DNA from: Phylloscopus collybita
Taxonomy: Eukaryota; Chordata; Aves; Passeriformes; Phylloscopidae
Direction: 5' to 3'
DNA: 64,000 nucleotides
Assembly: GCA_027886175.1 (NCBI GenBank)
Contig: JAJNNQ010000077.1
Coordinates: 372,001-436,000 of the forward strand
Each line of letters begins with the position of its first letter. Within the stretch, counting starts at the first letter, position 1. The position numbers were made by a program, and so were the translations under genes. Positions 52,605 to 63,790 of this stretch are shown piece after piece. The notes under the pieces were generated by a model. It saw only the letters and a list, made by a program, of their open reading frames with translations. It was not told the origin of the DNA and did no database searches.

Positions 52605-53154
52605 TGTTGGAGAGGATGAAGTAGCTAGGCCCTGCAGAGATGATTTATTAGTAAAAGATTCTAAGAGTATGAAACGTACAAGATGAATGGAATTGAAAGC
52701 AAAATTTGAATTGTAAGATGCTGGGCAGGAAGAAGGTGATTAGGTTAACTGAAAAGACCTGGCTGGGTGAGTCAGTGACACCCTTGCCAAGACAAAAGGA
52801 TGAATAAGGGGTTGGACCTTCTCAGGTGTCAGGGAAAATGTGGTTTTTCAGGATTTTGGTATGTAATGTTGTAATGTTGTAGTAATGTTGTAGTTCCCAT
52901 AGGCTGTATGTAGATTCTGTAGGTTTTGTATCTTGAGGTGATTGGTTGATGCTCATTAGAATATTCACGATAGAAAGGGTTAAAATGGAATGTAACAGGT
53001 AAAGCTCTCTCTTGCTTGCTCCTTGTTCCTTTAGACCCATATACTCTTCCCCTGTTAGGCTGCCTTCCCACGACCAATAAACCACGTGTCCCAAAGAGTA
53101 TCCTGGTCTTCAGATCATCTCTCTCATCGGACACCACCAGCGTGCTTTCTAATA
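52605..53154 (+). mobile_element. Solo LTR, 550 bp, with 6-bp target duplication ACCAAG
   Basis: Begins TGTTGGAG inside a satellite monomer; ACCAAG occurs at 52599-52604 and again at 53155-53160. A plus-strand AATAAA lies at about 53077-53082, followed by a U5-like tail. The 3' end reads CTAATA rather than the usual CA, perhaps a point change. A 6-bp duplication is usual for ERVK-type elements. The inverted paralogous satellite near 58105-58125 has the same monomer uninterrupted, an empty site. Confidence 0.75.
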
Positions 53155-54195
53155 ACCAAGGAGGCCCTTGTGACACAGCAGGGCCTCATGGAACCATGGA
53201 GACCATTATGACACATGGGGCCTCGTGGAACCAAAGGACCACTGTGGCACTGCAGGACCTCATGGAACCAAGGGCACAATAGTGACACTCTGGGGCTCCA
53301 AGGGACCAAGGTGGGAATCTTATAGTGCAGAACCAAGGAGACCATTGTGGCACTATGGGGTATTAATGAACCACAAATCCATTGTGACACAGCATGGCCA
53401 CATGAAAGCACAGAGGCCATTTTTACACTTGGAGGCCTTGTGAAACCAAAGGGCCATTGTGGCACTTTACATCCCCATGGAACCAAGGAGTCCATTGTGA
53501 TATTGCAAGGCCTCATGGAATGCTGGAGTCCATTGTGACACCAGGTGTCCCTGTTGGAACAAAGGGCAATTGTGGCACTGTGTGTCACCACTGAACCAAG
53601 GAGACAAATGTGACACTACAGGGCCCCATGGAACTAAGGATTCATGGAACAATGTGGGACTCACAGAAGGAAAGGTCCATAGTGACATTGTGGGGCCTCA
53701 TGGAATACTGCAGACCATTGTGACACCTCAAGGCTTCAATGAACCAAGGGTCAGTTGTGATACTGTGCTACCAAGGAGACCCCTGTGACAGTGAAGGCCC
53801 CATGGATGCAAGGGGGGACAATTGTGACCCTACAGGGCCCAATGGAAGCAAGGGGCCAGTGTGACACAGCTGGGCCTCATGCAGCCAAGGGGCCATTGTG
53901 ATCCTGAGGAGCCCAATAGAACCAAGGCACCACTGTGACACTGCAGGAACATATGCAATCATGGAGACCATTGTGACACTCTGCAGCCCCATGGAATCAA
54001 GGGGGCCACTGTGTCATTGTGCAGCTCCATGGAACCAACGAAACCATTTTGGCACTGCAAGGCCTCATGGAAGCAAGGGGCCATTGTGACACTGTGGGGA
54101 CCCATGGAAACAAGGGGCCAGTGTGACACAGCAGGACCCTGTGGAACCAAGGACACAATCTGACACCACCACTGTGACACTGCGGGGCCCTGTGC
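53155..54195 (+). repeat. 37-bp satellite array S10b (about 28 monomers)
   Basis: Continuation of S10a after the LTR; matches 3890-4700 and, inverted, 57400-58110. Confidence 0.9.
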
Positions 54196-54970
54196 ATCCA
54201 AGAGACAAGGTAACAGGTCTGGTTGGCTGGGCCTGACTGGCTCAACTGACCTCAGCATGTTGGGGGTCTCTTCTCATGTGTCCCTGAAACCCTGGGTCTC
54301 TAAGCTTTCCTTCCTGTGGAAAAGAACCATCTCAAAATGAGATTGAAACACTGAAGTTTTTGGAAGTTTTAATGGGTCCCACAGAGAAACACAACTCAGA
54401 AAGTGTCCCCAGGTTCCATTTAGAGCAGAACACTGCAGACATTGAGCACAGGTGGGCACAAGCAAGGGAAAGGTGTCTCTGATGCTGAGCAAACCTGGAT
54501 GTGTTTCAGGAATGCAAAGGGCCAAGGCTTGAGCCCCAGCCCCTGCCAAGGCACATCCTGTCCCTCCCTCCTTGCTCAGGCCTCTTCCCAGGCCACTGGG
54601 ATGTGGGGATGTGCAATGCCAAGGGCAGCACCATGGGGCAGCCCCTGCCAGGCTGCTGAGCAGGGACAAGGAGGCCATGAGGCCCTTGCAGGCCTGCAAG
54701 GGTCACTTGTCCCCTCCTGCTGGCTCAGGCCCAGGGCCAGCAGCCATGGCCCAAGTGCTGCAGGAGTTGGCTGTCTCAGGGCCTTGCAGCTGCTGCCCGT
54801 CCCTGTGCCCTGTGCAGCCCAGGCTGTCCTACGGTGTCCATGCCCTGTGCCTCTGTCCCTGCAGGCTGTCGTCACCCGTGGCTGCCCCACCTGGCTGGGC
54901 CCTTCCTTTGCTGACAGCTCTGCCTCCTGCCTGCCTCTGCTTGGGCATACACAGCCTTGGGCTGCTCCAG
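54196..54970 (+). repeat. Y block, copy 5 (truncated), after a 188-bp-repeat remnant
   Basis: Begins with a short remnant of the 188-bp unit (about 54270-54335), then the Y core. The sequence leaves the Y block at 54970. Lacks the promoter-like module and the AT-rich tail. Confidence 0.6.
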
Positions 54971-55890
54971 ACTCTTTCTGGGGGATGTGTTGCACCAGAG
55001 CCCTGCCCTTGGAGAGAAATTCCCTTCTCCTGGTGTCCCATCTGGGCCTTCCCAGCTGGTCTGTGTGGCATTATTTCTTTCTCAGGAAGTTTCATACAAT
55101 GAAGGAAAGCTCCACCATCTCTGAATCCACCCTTCAAGCCCAGTGGCCTGGGAAGAGGCCTGACCAAGGAGGGAGGGACAGGATGTGCCTTGGCAGGGGC
55201 TGGGGCTCAGGCCTTGACCCTTTGCATTCCTGAAACACATCCAGGTTTGCTCAGCATCAGAGACACCTTTGCCTTGTTTGTGCCCACCTTTCATCACTGC
55301 CTGCAGTGTTCTGCCCTAACTGAAACCTGGGGACACTTTCTCAGTCCTGTCCCTCACCGGGACCCATTAAAACTTCACGAAACTTCAGTATTTCAATCTC
55401 ACTTTGAGCTCTTGAGAAGTTTTTTGAATTTCTGAAGTCTGTCTAATTGACCACAGAAGAATTGAGAACTTTTTTTTTCCCCAGGGGCATGTCTTGTTTG
55501 GGTGTTTTGAAGAAATGTTTAGGAGTTTTTCTCACTGAATTCCTGAAATGAAGAGCTCAGGAAAGAAGAGGCCTATGGAAAAGTAAAATTCACCAGCAGC
55601 CTCCAAGGGGCTGAGGATCCATCCTCATCAGAGCAGCAATGGACAGAAATGGGCACAGCTTTCTGGCTGCCCCACCTTTCCCTTGTTTGTCTCCACTGGT
55701 CACCACTGCCTGCCAGGGAGCCTGCTCTAACTGAAACCTGGGGACACTTTCTCAAGTTGTGTTTCTCTGTGGGACCCATTAAAACTTCAAGAAACTTCAG
55801 TGTTTCAATCTCACTTTGAGTTCTTGAGAAGTTTTTTGAACTTCTAAATTCTAATAAACCACAGAAGAATTGAAAACTTAAATTTTTTTT
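54971..55890 (-). repeat. Inverted partial Y copies and V-tail pieces
   Basis: 55130-55440 is the reverse complement of about 54340-54620. 55690-55880 is another partial inverted Y edge, separated by a V-tail piece (55560-55680). With copy 5 this forms an inverted repeat with a spacer of about 0.5 kb. Confidence 0.55.
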
Positions 55891-57155
55891 CCCAAGGGGC
55901 TTTTTGTTAAGGTGTTTTCAACAAATGTTAGTGAGCAATTCTCACTGAATTCCTGAACTGGAGAGCTCAAGAAAGAAGAAGCCTCTGGAAAAGTAAAATT
56001 CACCAGCAGCCTCCAAGAGGCTGAGGACCCATCCTCATCAGGGCAGCAAGGAACAGCAATGGGCACAGCTTTCTGGCTGCCCCAGCTTTGGGATGGGCCC
56101 TGGGCCTGCAGCAGGAGCAGCTCTGCAGGGCCCCAAGGCCGCGGCTGTTGTGCTGGCCTGGGCAGATGGGATGGCAGCAGGGGCTGCAGAGCTCTCAGGA
56201 GCTGAGGGAGAGGGCAGCAGGGCACCCAGGGAGCCTGGTTTTGCCTTGTGCCAGCACCTTGGCCATGGCTGGGGCTGAGCCCTGTGGGAGCTGCAGCTGC
56301 TGCTGTGCCCTTGCCAGGGGCTGAGGCCGTGGGGCCCCTGGCCAGAGCAGCCTGGCCTGAGCAGAGCTGTGGGGCCAGAGGCGGCTGGGCTGTGCTGGGG
56401 AGAGGCCCTTGGTGCTGCAGAGAGCTCAGGGCAGCTGGCAGAGCTTGGAGGGAGCTGGGCTGGGCTGAGAGAGCCTGGCACAGACACCATCAGTGTCCAT
56501 CTCAGCCTGGGTGACCCTGCAGGGGCAGGACTCAGCCCAGGCCTTGTGGGGCAGGGCCAGTGCCCGTGGAAGGCATTGAAAACAGGCAAGCGGCCCAGAG
56601 AGGAGGCTGCTCTGTGCCCTTCGTGTCACAGACAGAGCAGGGAGGGGGCCAAGGACATTTGTCAGCCCTGCCAGCCTCTGTGTCCAGGCATTGGCAGCCC
56701 TGGCTAGAAGACTGATAGGAATAATATTTTTTTAGCTGAAAATAGTATTTCATGCATAATACACAATGAGAAAAAGAGGACACATGATCAGAAGAGCATC
56801 TGAGTTTTTCAGAGGATGAGAGACTCACTGATGTTTTAGCAGTCAAACCTGTTCAATCCTTTCCTCAGGGCTTCCTTCAAATGAGAGGTGACCACCAGAG
56901 GCCAAGGCCAGCCAGAGCTCTCTGTCCTGGCAGCTTTTGTCTGGGAGAACCCTTGCATTGAGGGAATTTTTCAGGAGGAGTATCAATTTTGGCCATGGGC
57001 ACCTGTAAAAAACAGATAGTTCTTTTCCACAGGAAGGAAAACACAGAGCCCCTCAGCACTCCAGGGGCTGATGAGAGGCAGCCCTCAGCATTCCAAGATC
57101 AGCTGAGCCTGTCAGGTGGCCCCTGGAAGTCCAAACCAGCCAGATCTGTTCCATC
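55891..57155 (-). repeat. W/V block, copy 3 (inverted)
   Basis: Reverse complement of 4806-6094. The V core at 56035-56530 is nearly identical to 5455-5935 and 9770-10250. One 188-bp unit lies around 56880-57070. Confidence 0.65.
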
Positions 57156-58750
57156 TGCCCTTGGTTCCATGAGGCCCAGCAGGGTCACAGTGCTCCTTTG
57201 GTTCTGTGGAGCTCCACAGTGTCACCATGGTCTCAACAATTCCATGGGGCCTTGCAATGTCGCAGTGATCTCCATGGATCCATGGGGCCCTGCAGGATCA
57301 CAATGGCCCTGTGGTTCCACAATGCCACAGAGTTGGACAGTGCTGCCTTGGTTCTTTTGGGCTCCTCAGGTTCACAGTGGCCCCTTGGCTGCTTGAGGCC
57401 CAGCTGTGTCACACTGGCCCCTTGCTTCCACTGGGCCCCATAGCATCCCAGATGTCCCCACTTGCTTCCATGCGGCCTTGCCGTGTCAGAGTGGTGTCCT
57501 TGGTACCACAGTATCACAACTGACTCTTGGCTCAATGAAGCCTTGAGGTGACACAACGGTCTGCAGTATTCCATGAGGCCCTGCAATGTCACAATGGACC
57601 TTCTTTCCATGAGTCGCACATTGTTCCATGAATCTTCAGTTCCATGGGGCCCTGTAGTGTCACATTTGTCTCCTTGGTTCAATGGTGCCACACAGGGCCA
57701 CAATTGCCCTTTGTTCCAACAGGGCCTCATGGTGTCACAATGGACTCCTTGCTTCCATGAGGCCTTGCAATATCTAAATGGACTGCTTGGCTCCATGGGG
57801 ATGCAAAGTGCCACAATGGCCCTTTGGTTCCTCAAGGCCTCCAAGTGTAAAAATGGCCTCTGTGGTTTCATGTGGCCATGCTGCGTCACAATGGACCTCT
57901 GGTTCCATGATGCCCCATGGTGTCACAATGGTCTCCTTGGTTCTGCACTATAAGATTCCCTCCTTGGTCCCTTGGAGCCCAGAGTGTCACTATTGTGCTC
58001 TTGGTCCCATGAGGCCCTGCAGTGCCACAATGGTGCTTTGGTCCACCAGGCCAAAAGGGTCATAATGGCCTTCATGGTTCCATGAAGCCCTGCTGTGTCA
58101 CAAGGGCCTCCTTGGTTCTATGATGCCCTGTAGTGTCACAAAGCTCTCCTTGGTTCCATGGGGTCAGTATGGCCCCTTTGTCCCATGGAGCCCCACAGTG
58201 TCACTGTGGTCCCCTGGAGTCCATCAGGCCCTGCTGTGCTGCAATGGCACCTTGGTTATACAAGGCCCTGCACTGTCACCATGGCCCCTTGGTTCCAGTG
58301 GGTTCCCAACGGTCACAATGGTCTCCAGTGTTCCATGACACCCCACAATATCCCAATGGACCCTGGGTTCCAAGGGGAACTGCAGTGTCACAAGGCTGCC
58401 TTAGTTTGACCAGGCCCTGCAGTGTGGTAGTGGCCCCTTGGTTCCATGAGGCAAAGCAGAATCAGAGTGGCCCCTTTGTTCCATGGAGTACCACAGTGTC
58501 ACTGTGGTCCCCTTGGTTCCACAGGACCCCACAGTGTCACAATGGACCATTGGTTCCATGCAGCCTCACACCTTCACAATGATCCCATGAGCTTCCATAC
58601 TGCCAGCAGTGGTCTCCTTGGTTCCATGAGGCCCTGCTCTGATACAATGGACCTTTGGTTCCACGGGGTTCCACTGCATCACAATGGACCCTTTGTTCCA
58701 TGAGGTTCCAAGGTGTCACAGCTGATTGCTTGATTCCGTGAGCCTCTGCT
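57156..58750 (-). repeat. 37-bp satellite array S11 (about 43 monomers, minus)
   Basis: Reverse complement in order of the unit 0 and unit 2 plus arrays, but shorter. It includes the uninterrupted site corresponding to the LTR at 52605. Confidence 0.9.
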
Positions 58751-59840
58751 GTCACCAAATGTCCAAAATATCTGAATAAGACTCCTTAACACTAATTTGG
58801 TGTTTAAGAGGGCATCACTTATTCAGGCTTGAGGTCCACCATGGGATAACTCCTAACCTTATGTGGACACCTGATTCTAGAAGTGTATTGTTTATATACA
58901 GTAACTGAATGCCTATTACAATTTATCCATTTACATAAAACCCACACCAAGTCTCTAAATTCACTCCTTGTTTTCCCTATCACTGCACTCTTGAGCCAGA
59001 TGTCTTCTTCTTCTCTTCCAAACATCCTTGCAGGGAAAGCAGGCCCTGCATGCCTTGTTCCTGTGCTAGAAGTTCACAGGCACAGTAAAAATGGAATGAA
59101 CCCTTTTGGTATCCAGCCCAAGGCTGTGTGTGCCCAGGCAGAGGCAGGCAGGACGCAGAGCTGTCAGCAAAGGAAGGGCCCAGCCAGGTGGGGCAGCCGT
59201 GGGTGACGACAGCCTGCAGGGACAGAGGCACAGGGCATGGACACCGTAGGACAGCCTGGGCTGCACAGGCCACAGGCATGGGCAGCAGCTGCAAGGCCCT
59301 GACACAGCCAACTCCTGCAGCACTTGGGCCATGGCTGCTGGCCCTGGGCCTGAGCCAGCAGGAGGGGACAAGTGACCCTTGCAGGCCTGGGGCCTCATGG
59401 CCTCCTTGTCCGTGCTCAGCAGCCTGGCAGGGGCTGCCCCATGGTGCTGCCCTTGGCATTGCACATCCCCACATGCCAGTGGCCTGGGAAGAGCCCTGAG
59501 CAAGGAGGGAGGGACAGGATGTGCCTTGGCAGGGGCTGGGGTTCAGGCCTTGGCCCTTTGCATTCCTGAAACACATCCAGGTTTGCTCAGCATCAGAGAC
59601 ACCTTTGTCTTCTTTGTCCCCACCTGTCCTCCCTGCCTGCAGTGTTCTGCTCACACTGAAACCTGGGCACACTTTCATGTGAGTTGTGTCCCTCAGCAGG
59701 ACCCATTAAATGTTCAAGAAAGTTTGGACTTTGAATCTGACTTGGAGTTCTTGAGAAGTTTTTTGAGCACACTCTGAGGGACCGAATCTGATGTAAACAG
59801 CACCAAATCCCCAAGAGATTAATTAAAGTCCTTGTGCTTT
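58751..59840 (-). repeat. Y block, copy 6 (inverted, unit 3)
   Basis: Reverse complement of 918-2005. Shares the 3-bp in-frame deletion of copy 3 (frame 59066-59503, 145 codons), so units 1 and 3 look like close relatives. Confidence 0.7.
59808..59827 (+). promoter_or_regulatory. Candidate OR promoter module (unit 3)
   Basis: On the plus strand TCCCCAAGAGA (59808-59818) is followed by TAATTA (59820-59825), about 1.97 kb upstream of the receptor start at 61793. Spacing and orientation toward the receptor match unit 1. Confidence 0.35.
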
Positions 59841-61792
59841 GTCTGTGCTGATGAGCTGGGCTGGGCTCCTGGCACAGAGGCAGCAGCTCCTGGCAACCAA
59901 GAAGAGCTTAAAAACACATTTCTCTTGCTGAGCAGCTCTTCTCCCAGCCCAGCAGGGCTGGGGCTCTGCCTGCAGCCACCCCAGGCACAGCACACAGGCA
60001 CAGAGAGCTTCAATCACTCAAGGCTGGGAAGGTGCTGAGAAGGGACTGGGGGAGAATCACTGCCAGCCCTTGGCACAGGAACCTCTGGCTGCAGGACAAT
60101 GCAGCTGCAGCTCCTGCAGGGATCTCCTCAAGCTGGAACAGCCCAATGCCTACAGACTCTGTGAGTACATTCTCTGATTCTCTCTTGTGCAGAGCAGCCA
60201 GGGGTGCCCAGGGCTGTCCTGCAGAGCAGGGTCCTGCAGCCCAGGGTGCTGTGCTGGCCCAGGGACTCTGCTGCCTGACAGGGACAGCTCTCAGCCAGCC
60301 CTGGGAGCTGCTCCCAGCACTGGGGGACAAGATCTGGGTGGAAGGAGACAGCTGGTAAGGCATGGAAGTGTTCTCCTTGTGTGGTGAGGGTGCTGCATTG
60401 TTCAGGACTGCTCCTAGCAGGACATTCAACTGCAGAACATTTCCAAGTAGATTATACAGAGAGCACATGAGGCAGTGAGAAATACATAAAAGGGAAAACC
60501 CTGCTTTTTAATTTACTGCTCTGTGTTGCCTGGATGGGAAATTGGACATAGGTACTAACTTCTCAGTTCAGGTTGAGAAAAAGAAAACAATTTCCCCTCA
60601 GATCTTAATGAACCAGGCAGTGACAGAAATCAGCAGAGGGTCCCTTGCAAGCAGCACCAGGGTTGCTTTTCCAGCATCCTCAGGGTTGCTCTGAGGTTGC
60701 CATCAGAGCCTGCAGAGCCAGAGCTGCCCCTGGGCAGTGCCTGAGATGGGAGGGCTCTGCAGGGCAGAGCTGAGCCCCCAGGGCTGGGCTGGGCTCTGGC
60801 AGCACTGGCAGGGCCCAGCCCTGGGCACAGGGAAGCAGCTGCAGGCAGGGGCAGCTCCAGGCAGCAGAGCCCTGGGCAGGCAGTGGGGGGAAAGTGCCAC
60901 CAAGCTGTGCTGGGATATTGAAAGTCCTCTCCAAACCAAACTATTCCAGGATTAATTTTTTTTTATAGATCCCCATGCCAGGACACTGCAAATGGGGTGT
61001 CCCAGCTCCCTCTGCCTGGAGAGCTCTGGGCAGGGCAGGCTGGCAGGCTGGGAATGAGCTGACTCTCCTCCAGCAGTGCCATGGACAGGACCCTTGGTGT
61101 GTCCTGGGGATGCCATCCAAGCTGTCAGCTGCCTCCAGGGGACACTGGGGGACAGGAGTGTCCTTGGCCAGGGCTGGGGCTCAGACTCTGAGAAAGGCTG
61201 AGCCACTTTGCTCTGCTGTGGCTCCCTCTGCTCTCAGCTGTGTCAGGCTGATTTCCAGGGGAGCACAGTGACTGCCCTGGATCTCAGAAAGGACAGCTGG
61301 GGACAGATGGAGTGACAGAGCAGCTCCACTCACCCTTCACTGAGTTACAGCCAATGCTCTTGCCTTGCACACTTCTCTCTGATCTCCCTGGGCACAGCAG
61401 GAAACCCTCTCCAACTGCCTTTGGCCATCACTGTTCCTTAGCCCTGGCACAGGAGATGCTGCCAAGCTCCTCTGCCTCAGGAGCACTTTGGGCTGATGAA
61501 GTCCAACCCCAGGCCTGGCCCCTGTCCCCGTTCCCATGGCCCCACTGCTGCAGAGCAGAGCTGAGCCCGGGGTGTCCATGGGCAGAGCCCCTGCTGGTCA
61601 CAGTAACGGGGCCAGATCCCAGCAGAGCTCCAGGCACAGGGCTGAAGGAAGGGCTTTGAGAAAAGGAGAATTGGGTGGCACAGAGCAGCAGGGGCAGGGC
61701 TGGGAGAAAGGGCTTGGACATTGTTCAGCAAAGTCTGCCCTGACTTGTCATTGTGTCCTCCTTCAGCAGGACTGCATGGGCAGAGTGAGGAT
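59841..61792 (+). other. 5' flank of OR unit 3
   Basis: Inverted paralogue of 25550-27489 along its whole length. A 3' splice-like site (pyrimidine tract ending CAG, 61764-61766) lies 27 bp before the start codon. No coding domain. Confidence 0.5.
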
Positions 61793-62725
61793 ATGCCCAA
61801 CAGCAGCTCCATCAGCCACTTCCTCCTGCTGGCATTGGCAGACAGGCGGCAGCTGCAGCTCCTGCACTTCTGCCTCTTCCTGGGCATCTCCCTGGCTGCC
61901 CTCCTGGGCAACGGCCTCATCATCAGCGCCGTAGCCTGCGGCCACCACCTGCACAGCCCCATGTTCTTCTTCCTGCTCAACCTGGCCCTCACTGACCTGG
62001 GCTCCATCCTCACCACTGTCCCCAAAGCCATGCACAATTCCCTCTGGGACACTAGGACCATCTCCTACAAAGGATGTGCTGCACAGGTCTTTTTCTTTGC
62101 CTTTTTCCTCACATCAGAGTTTTCCCTGCTGACCATCATGTGCTACGACCGCTACGTGTCCATCTGCAAACCCCTGCACTACGGGACCCTCCTGGGCAGC
62201 AGAGCTTGTGCCCACATGGCTGCAGCTGCCTGGGCCAGTGCCTTTTTCTATGCTGTCATGCACACAGCCAATACATTTTCCCTGCCCCTGTGCCATGGCA
62301 ATGCCCTGGGCCAGTTCTTCTGTGAAATCCCACACATCCTCAAGCTCTCCTGCTCTCACTCCATACTCAGGGAATTTGAGCTCATTGTACTAGGTGCTTT
62401 TCTATATTTTGGCTGTTTTGTGTTCATTGTTTTCTCCTATGTGCAGATCTTCAGGGCAGTGCTGAGGATCCCCTCTGAGCAGGGACAGCACAAAGCCTTT
62501 TCCACCTGCCTCCCTCACCTGGCTGTGCTCTCCCTGTTTCTCATCACCTCATTTGTTGCCTACCTGAAGCCCCCTTCCATCTCCTCCCCATCCCTGGATC
62601 TGTCCCTGTCAGTTCTGTACTCGGTGGTGCCTCCAACCCTGAACCCCCTCATCTACAGCCTGAGGAACCAGGAGCTCAAGGCTGCAGTGTGGAGACTGGT
62701 GAATGGATGTTTTCAGAAACATTAA
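61793..62725 (+). CDS. Olfactory receptor, OR14 family (14J1-like), unit 3, intact
   Basis: 310-residue single-exon odorant GPCR. The frame is open from 61721, but the start is placed at 61793 because MPNSSSISHF aligns with MSNSSSIRHF of the other copies. Motifs: sequon at N3, GN at 39-40, PMFFFLLNLALTDLG at 56-70, Cys95/Cys177, MCYDRYVS at 116-123, KAFSTCLPHL at 234-243 and PTLNPLIYSLRNQE at 281-294. The N89 sequon of the other two copies is lost (TRTIS). Variable positions again cluster near 100-110 (FFFAFFLTSE), 188-205 (SHSILREFELIVLGAFLY) and 248-256 (FLITSFVAY). Signals are the best of the three: a splice-like acceptor just upstream and AATAAA 31 bp after the stop. Confidence 0.95.
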   Translation: MPNSSSISHFLLLALADRRQLQLLHFCLFLGISLAALLGNGLIISAVACGHHLHSPMFFFLLNLALTDLGSILTTVPKAMHNSLWDTRTISYKGCAAQVFFFAFFLTSEFSLLTIMCYDRYVSICKPLHYGTLLGSRACAHMAAAAWASAFFYAVMHTANTFSLPLCHGNALGQFFCEIPHILKLSCSHSILREFELIVLGAFLYFGCFVFIVFSYVQIFRAVLRIPSEQGQHKAFSTCLPHLAVLSLFLITSFVAYLKPPSISSPSLDLSLSVLYSVVPPTLNPLIYSLRNQELKAAVWRLVNGCFQKH

Positions 62726-62755
62726 ATTGCTGACCAATTTCTACAAATAACTTGT

Positions 62756-62761
62756 AATAAA
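62756..62761 (+). promoter_or_regulatory. Polyadenylation signal of OR unit 3
   Basis: AATAAA 31 bp downstream of the receptor stop codon, at the same offset as in unit 2. Confidence 0.6.
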
Positions 62762-63790
62762 AATCATCTTTGTAACTTCTTGATTGTTGATTTGGTTGTG
62801 GTTTTTATTCCTGTGTTTTTCTTTTTTAATATTGTCCGAAAAGAGAAGCTGTATTTTGTGTCATTTCTCATTTTGTTTCTCTCCACCTTCCCTGTGGCCA
62901 CAGACTGTGTCAATGAAGGGCTGTGCTCTTGGTGCCTTTAAAGGAACTCAAGAATTTCTCGGCCAAGTTTTCTGCAGAGGTTCCCCTTTGGTTCCCTTCT
63001 CTGGAGCTGCAGCAGCAATGTCTGTGTGCAGAGCTGGGGGCAGATCAGTGCTGGCACAGCAGCTGTGGCCAGCAGCAGCAGCAGCACTTGGTGCTGCCAG
63101 TGCTGCTGCCGTGGCCCTGCCCCGCTGCCCTCCTGGCCCTGCTGTTGCTGTAGGGCCTGAGTGCTCTCGGGGCCGGGCACAGGGCTGGGGGTGGCAGTGC
63201 CGGGGCTGCAGCAGGGACAGGCCATGGGCACTGCTGGCACAGCAGCAGTGCTGAGGCCTCAGCCCACGGCCTGGGGGCTGCAGGCTCCTTGCCCAGGCTC
63301 TCTCCAGAACACATTGCCCAGGCCAATGCTGAGCAGAGAAAAGCCCCAGCAGCAGCCCCAGGCTGGCCGTGGGCAGGCTGGGGGCAAACAGCATGGCTGG
63401 GGCTCTGCAAGGGCCCTGGGCAAGCACACGGCAAGGAGCAGCAGAGCAGGGCCTGATCCATCCCCACTGCGCTGGACACCCCAGGCCAGCGGCCCACAGC
63501 CTCCTCATGCACCTGCCAACAACATCCCCCCTCTGCAGCCCTGGCCTCTCCCCCAGCTCACACAGCTGCCGCAGCCTTGCAGGCACAGCCACGGCAGCAC
63601 TGCCTCAGGAGCCCCTGTTTGCCCTGCCCAGAGCAGGCCTGAGCACCCCCATGGGGTTGGTGTGGGGAGATGAAGCTGAGGGAGCACAAATGCCAGCAGC
63701 CCCTGGGGCCAGGAAGGGCTGGGCCACAGCAGGGAAACCCCTCAGGTTTGTGGTGGCCTCTGAAGTCAGAGCCAGAAAGTTTGTTCCCAT
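62762..63790 (+). other. 3' flank of OR unit 3
   Basis: Inverted paralogue of about 23500-24570. GC-rich with CAG/CTG clusters (63065-63110). No gene. Confidence 0.5.

Noticed and set aside
61721..61792. Upstream extension of the unit 3 receptor to a 334-residue protein
   Set aside because: The extra 24 codons overlap the splice-like acceptor and are absent from the other two receptors, whose starts align with 61793.
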